Source of the DNA: Monodelphis domestica
Lineage: Eukaryota; Chordata; Mammalia; Didelphimorphia; Didelphidae
Direction: 5' to 3'
NCBI RefSeq assembly: GCF_027887165.1
Contig: NC_077233.1
Coordinates: 232,429,872 to 232,493,871, forward strand
DNA: 64,000 bases
The number at the start of each line of letters is the position of its first letter. Position 1 is the first letter of the stretch. A model generated the notes under the pieces. That model was not told the DNA's origin and searched no databases. It saw nothing but the letters and a program-made list of their open reading frames with translations. Below are positions 59,950 through 64,000 of this stretch, piece by piece. A program made the position numbers and the translations under genes.

Positions 59950-62180
59950 ACCAAAGCAATGAACTTATATTTATCAATTCCTATTGTGACGACAGTGTCT
60001 CCATTTTTCAATCTTCATCTATCCTACTCCATCCTGCCCAGCTCCCTCTCTGCCCTCCTTGCTATTCCATGAGCGAGATACTCCATCTCTAGACTCCAGA
60101 CATTTCTTTGCTTGTCTTCCATGCATTCTTTCTCTGTTTTGTGGATGAAAGCATTTAGGGATCTAAACTGTCCTCCAAAGACTATTTTACCTCCCTCCCT
60201 TGAGTTTTGATATGTTATCTCATTCCTACTGTTTTATCTTATGATTATTCCTTTGACTTTGGCTGGAGTAAATCCAGACAATACCTTTACTGAAGCAGGG
60301 AGAAAAGCAAATGACCTATAACTGTCAGTCCTGGTCAAACTAGAATAGAGGCCATTTTTGCCAATATCCAAGATCCCAGAAAATGGAAGAAAGTAAGGCA
60401 CCTCTACTACTGTGTGAATGTAAGATCTCCATTTTAATTAAATAACTGATGCTAATTAAACAAAAATTACCATTTTTAGAAGATTTAGCACCCTTCAGCT
60501 AAAAGTATCAACATTCAACTCTCCTTGTAATGGGATGACACCATTCCCTACTTAGCTCTTAAAGGGTATTACTAAAAGAAAATTCCAAAGTGAAACCAAG
60601 AAAAAAGAAAGAACCTTTTAAAACTAAAATTCGTTGAATTTTAATATTGGAAAATATGGTTAAAATCAGAACAAGGAATACAACTACCATATAACTGTCC
60701 AACTATACTTCTCTTCTGAATATATTATGTGTTCTAAATGCTACAATCCACTAAAAACACTATAACAGGATTTGTTCCTCTAATGAAAAACCATGTTGAC
60801 TAATATTAAAAGGCTAGAAAGGTACTAGTGAGCATTATAATAGTACAGTCCCAAGTTTTCAAAACCCCTCCTTTGAGGCTTTAAATAGAAAATAGTTTTT
60901 TAAATTCTCCTGTGAGAATGGTCACTTGCAGGAAGTGTTAGTCTGGATTAGTTCCCAACTTCACCTCAACCCAAACAACTGCATGAAGTTCTTCATTAAA
61001 GCACCATGATCCCCCTGAGATGATTTTAAAATACATTTCCATTCATTGTGAAGCAGAGTCCCCATGCTGTTCAGGCCAAAGAAGAAGAGTCACTAGAAAC
61101 CATCAAGTTCCACATTAAGATTGCTCTCCACAGCTGTAAGTGTTGTTCCCTGCTGTGCAGGGAGAAATATGACAAGATTATTTCTGTCCTTTTAATGTGG
61201 ATGAGTAATGGATGTAATGCTGGCAGAGTTACTACAGCAAAGTGGACTGTACAGATTTTCATATTGCCCTTTCAAAAAAGATATTATTGTTGAGTTTCAA
61301 ATCAATCCACATCTTAATTTTAATGTAAATAACCATGTGTTTGTCAATTCGGATGGGAACACACTTGCTGTTCTATAACAATCAAAACGTTCCCAGAAAA
61401 TACTCCCAAATTTCATTATTTTCTCTAGACTTATTTTTAAAGGATAAGCATGGGATAAGCATAATCACTAGCAATCTTGGTTAAACAGAGTTGTTGCAAA
61501 CTAGATGAAGTTTATTTTGAAACAAATCTTGCACATTTATCTTGGATGCTGTTCAAAAAAATTACATCCCTTCCCTATCCAGCCTCCAAAATGGAACGTG
61601 GGACTAAATCTAGTGGGCTTAGAAAGTAAAGGAAAAGATCTATGACACATACTTTTTCAAAAGAATAAAGTTTAATAATTAGTAGAAGACTACAAGGATT
61701 TACAAAATGTAAGATCCACTGGAAAAAATAAAAAAGATCACCCAGTTCAGGCCATTCATTTTACAGATGAGGATACTAAGCCTAGACCACAAGCTTTAGA
61801 GGTGGAAAGGACCTCGAAAAGGATATAATCTAATTCCCACATTTTGGGTTAAACACTTAAGACCACACAACATTAGGAGCAAAAGGCAGAACTCAACCTG
61901 GGTCTTCCAAGTCCCCTCCAGTGGTTATTTTGCTACATCATATGGTATTGCCCTCAATTCACTGGATCCAAAATTATTAAAGCATCATCAAGATAACTAT
62001 CAGTCAAGGAAGAGAGAATTCAACACTGGGAGGGAATTTAGACAATATCTCTACTGTTTTCCTCAAAAGTCTAAGATTCTCCTTTGGGCTGAGAACTTCC
62101 AGACCCACAGTCAACAGAAGAAAAAAATGTTGACTCTTCTTTAGCATTTGTGCTGTAGCACTAATTTCTTTTTGTCTTTG
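59950..62180. other. VPS35L intron, no exon recognised
   Basis: Unique-looking AT-rich sequence. The stretch 61040-61270 has a slightly less AT-rich composition and open frames on both strands (plus 61048-61293, minus 61071-61262) but no recognisable protein. It could be a conserved noncoding segment; I cannot test conservation. Confidence 0.4.
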
Positions 62181-62184
62181 TTTA

Positions 62185-62358
62185 TAAAATTCTTACTTTC
62201 CATCTTAAAATCAATACTGTGTATTGGTTCCAGGGCAGAAGAGTGGTAAGGGCTAGGCAATGGCATTAAATGACATGCCCAGGGTCACATTTGAACCCAA
62301 GATTTCCTATATCTAGCCTTGGCTCTCAATCTACTGAGCCACCTACCTGCCCTTATTT
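62185..62358 (-). mobile_element. Marsupial tRNA-type SINE, degraded
   Basis: Reverse complement: tcttactttccatcttaaaa, gtattggttccagggcagaa, gacatgcccagggtcacat and tctactgagccacctacctg. Confidence 0.85.
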
Positions 62359-62364
62359 TTGTTT

Positions 62365-63060
62365 TTAATTTTTAAAATGTTTACTAGTTACATTAAAATT
62401 CCCAGGTATTGTATGTTATTCCCCTTCCTCCATCACAGAAGACATCACCTGACAAAATAAATATTGACATACACAAATTATGGTTTTTGTGTTTTTATTA
62501 GTTCTTTCTCTGGAGGCTGATATTCATAAGTTATTCTTCAATATTAATTCTGTATATGTATATAATTTTCTCTTGGTTCTACCTGTTTTGCTCTTCATTA
62601 TTTCATGTAGGTCTTTCTAAGTTTTAAAAATATTAACCTGCTCATCATTTCTTAGGGTATAGTAATATTCTATCACAATTACATACCACAACTTGTTTAG
62701 CCTTTCTCCAATTGATGGACCTCAATTTGCATTTCTTTGCCACCAGAAAAAGAACTGCTATAAATATTTGGAAAATATAGGTTCTTTCCCTTTCCCTGTT
62801 TCCTTTGGGAAACAAACCCAACAGTAGTATTGCTAGGTTTCAGGGTATCCAGTTTTATGACTCTCTGAGCATAATTCCAAATTGCTCTTCAAAATGACTG
62901 GATCAATTCACAGCTCAACATTGTATTAATATCCCCATTTTTCCACATCCACTCCAACATTTGTTATTTTTGCCTCTTTATCATGTTAGCCGTTTTTTTG
63001 ACCATTTATCAATTGGGGGATGGCTGAAGTGCTAATTTGTAAAAATAGTTTTTTGTTATT
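62365..63060 (-). mobile_element. L1 3' end (ORF2 C-terminus and 3'UTR), 5'-truncated
   Basis: Parallels the fragment at 30040-30965: gctgatattcataagttatt, ccaattgatggacc and ccactccaacatttgttat in the same order. Broken frames; the 5' side ends at about 63060. Confidence 0.75.
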
Positions 63061-63126
63061 CCCTACAATGGGAAGTCAATGCTAACTGGCATGATAGGTC
63101 CTTATTTTTTTAAAACTTCTTCATTG

Positions 63127-63340
63127 AGGGGGCAGCTGGGTAGCTCAGTGGATTGAGAGCCAGGCCTAGAGACAGGAGGTCCTAGGTTCAAATCTGACCT
63201 CAGACACTTCCCAGCTGTGTGACCCTGGACAAGTCACTTGACTCCCATTGCCTAGCCCTTACCACTCTTCTGCCTTGAAACCAATACACAGTATTGGCTC
63301 CAAGACAGAAGGTAAGGGTTTAAAAAAAAAAAAAAACTCT
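63127..63340 (+). mobile_element. Marsupial tRNA-type SINE, well preserved
   Basis: Full-length: gggggcagctgggtagctca, aggtcctaggttcaaatctg, tgtgtgaccctggacaagtc, caatacacagtattggctcc, and an oligo-A tail of about 15 at 63322-63337. It is the best-preserved SINE in the window and a useful reference for the others. Confidence 0.93.
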
Positions 63341-63449
63341 TTCACTGAGTTAGGTAAATCTTTATACAGAGTGCTTGGGGCTTAAAGTTGTACTAAGAGG
63401 ATTCTCCAATGAAGAATATGAAGTAGCAAGTCACACTTTTTCCCCTTAT

Positions 63450-63680
63450 GTAGTGATTTTTTTAATTTTTTAAATACTAATTTTATTTTTCCTCTATTAC
63501 ATGTAAAAATAACTTAATTTTTTTAAATTTAAATATTTTTAATTTTAAAAAAAAGTTGAATTCCAAATTCTCTCCCCTCTTCACTCTCTCTGCCTTCCCC
63601 CCTTCATTAGAAATTAAGCAATATATCAGTTTTACATGTGTAATCATATAAAACATTTTTTCAAAATAATCACTTTGTGG
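63450..63680 (-). mobile_element. L1 3'UTR fragment
   Basis: Reverse complement of a common marsupial L1 3'UTR: aaaagttgaattccaaattc, tctctccc and ttttacatgtgtaatcatat. AT-rich and 5'-truncated. Confidence 0.6.
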
Positions 63681-63894
63681 GAGAGATCTTGCAAACCACA
63701 CTCTTAAAAAGAAGTCTAAGCTCTGAGGAGCTCCAGGAGACCATAGGTGAAAGATTTCAGATTATTTTCAATAAAAAGCTACCTACATGTTTGCCTTTTG
63801 CTCTTGTTAACTTTAAATAATGGAATTTTCACACACAGAAGTAGTAAAGTATGGGGAACAGGGCACTGGGTCTGGAATCAAGGACCCAAGTTCA

Positions 63895-64000
63895 AATCCC
63901 ACTTTTTTTTTTTAACTCTTACCTTCTGTCTTAGAATCAATAATGGGCATTGGTTCTAAGGCAGAAGAATGGTAAGGGCTAGGCAATGGGGGTTTAGTGG
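63895..64000 (-). mobile_element. Marsupial tRNA-type SINE, cut by window edge
   Basis: Begins with the complement of the oligo-A tail (tttttttttttaactcttac) and continues with gggcattggttctaaggcag and ggtaagggctaggcaatggg. It runs off the window. Confidence 0.85.

Noticed and set aside
57000..64000. Search for a third VPS35L exon
   Set aside because: The expected preceding peptide was not found in any minus-strand frame; the exon probably lies beyond the window.

Overview
The window is marsupial nuclear DNA. The evidence is the repeat content: many tRNA-derived/CORE-type SINEs of the marsupial type, young-looking marsupial-style L1s, L2/MIR fragments, and abundant solo LTRs carrying 4-bp target duplications. 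Exons of three protein-coding genes are also much closer to mammalian orthologues than to anything else. I cannot decide between opossum, dasyurid and macropod lineages from sequence alone. All gene names come from recognising protein sequence, not from a database search.

Gene layout. A CpG-rich bidirectional promoter at about 26.2-26.8 kb separates IQCK (minus strand; only its first coding exon is recognisable here) from KNOP1 (plus strand; four coding exons at 31.9, 38.1, 45.3 and 48.5 kb, all joined in phase 0, giving a predicted protein of 473 residues). Downstream, the last two coding exons of VPS35L lie on the minus strand at 56.3 and 56.8 kb, so KNOP1 and VPS35L converge tail to tail. 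The order VPS35L - KNOP1 - IQCK matches what I know of human 16p12.3. The genes are unrelated in function: endosomal recycling (VPS35L), nucleolar lysine-rich protein (KNOP1), IQ-motif protein (IQCK). The IQCK/KNOP1 promoter holds two ETS-type sites and a perfect RFX X-box.

Repeat layout. 1-3.8 kb: 5' half of an L1 on the minus strand, cut by the window edge. 4.6-5.5 kb: a solo LTR. 8.5-16.3 kb: an L1 on the plus strand whose 5'UTR+ORF1 block is present twice. It has internal deletions in ORF2 and is split by an LTR that grew to 2.1 kb through CT expansion and a nested insertion. 18.2-25.3 kb: more LTRs and dispersed repeats. Five LTR copies of one family (4.6, 12.6, 19.0, 24.5 and 49.9 kb) each have a perfect 4-bp flanking duplication. 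28-31 kb and 62-63.7 kb: L2, MIR and L1 3' fragments.

The most unusual element is a minus-strand endogenous-retrovirus-like insertion in KNOP1 intron 3 (about 38.5-44.2 kb). It has a 3' LTR with polypurine tract and a decayed gag (capsid major homology region and one zinc knuckle). Where protease/polymerase should be, there is instead a frame of about 541 sense codons with only one internal stop, encoding an acidic, Ser/Asn-rich, non-membrane product that I do not recognise.
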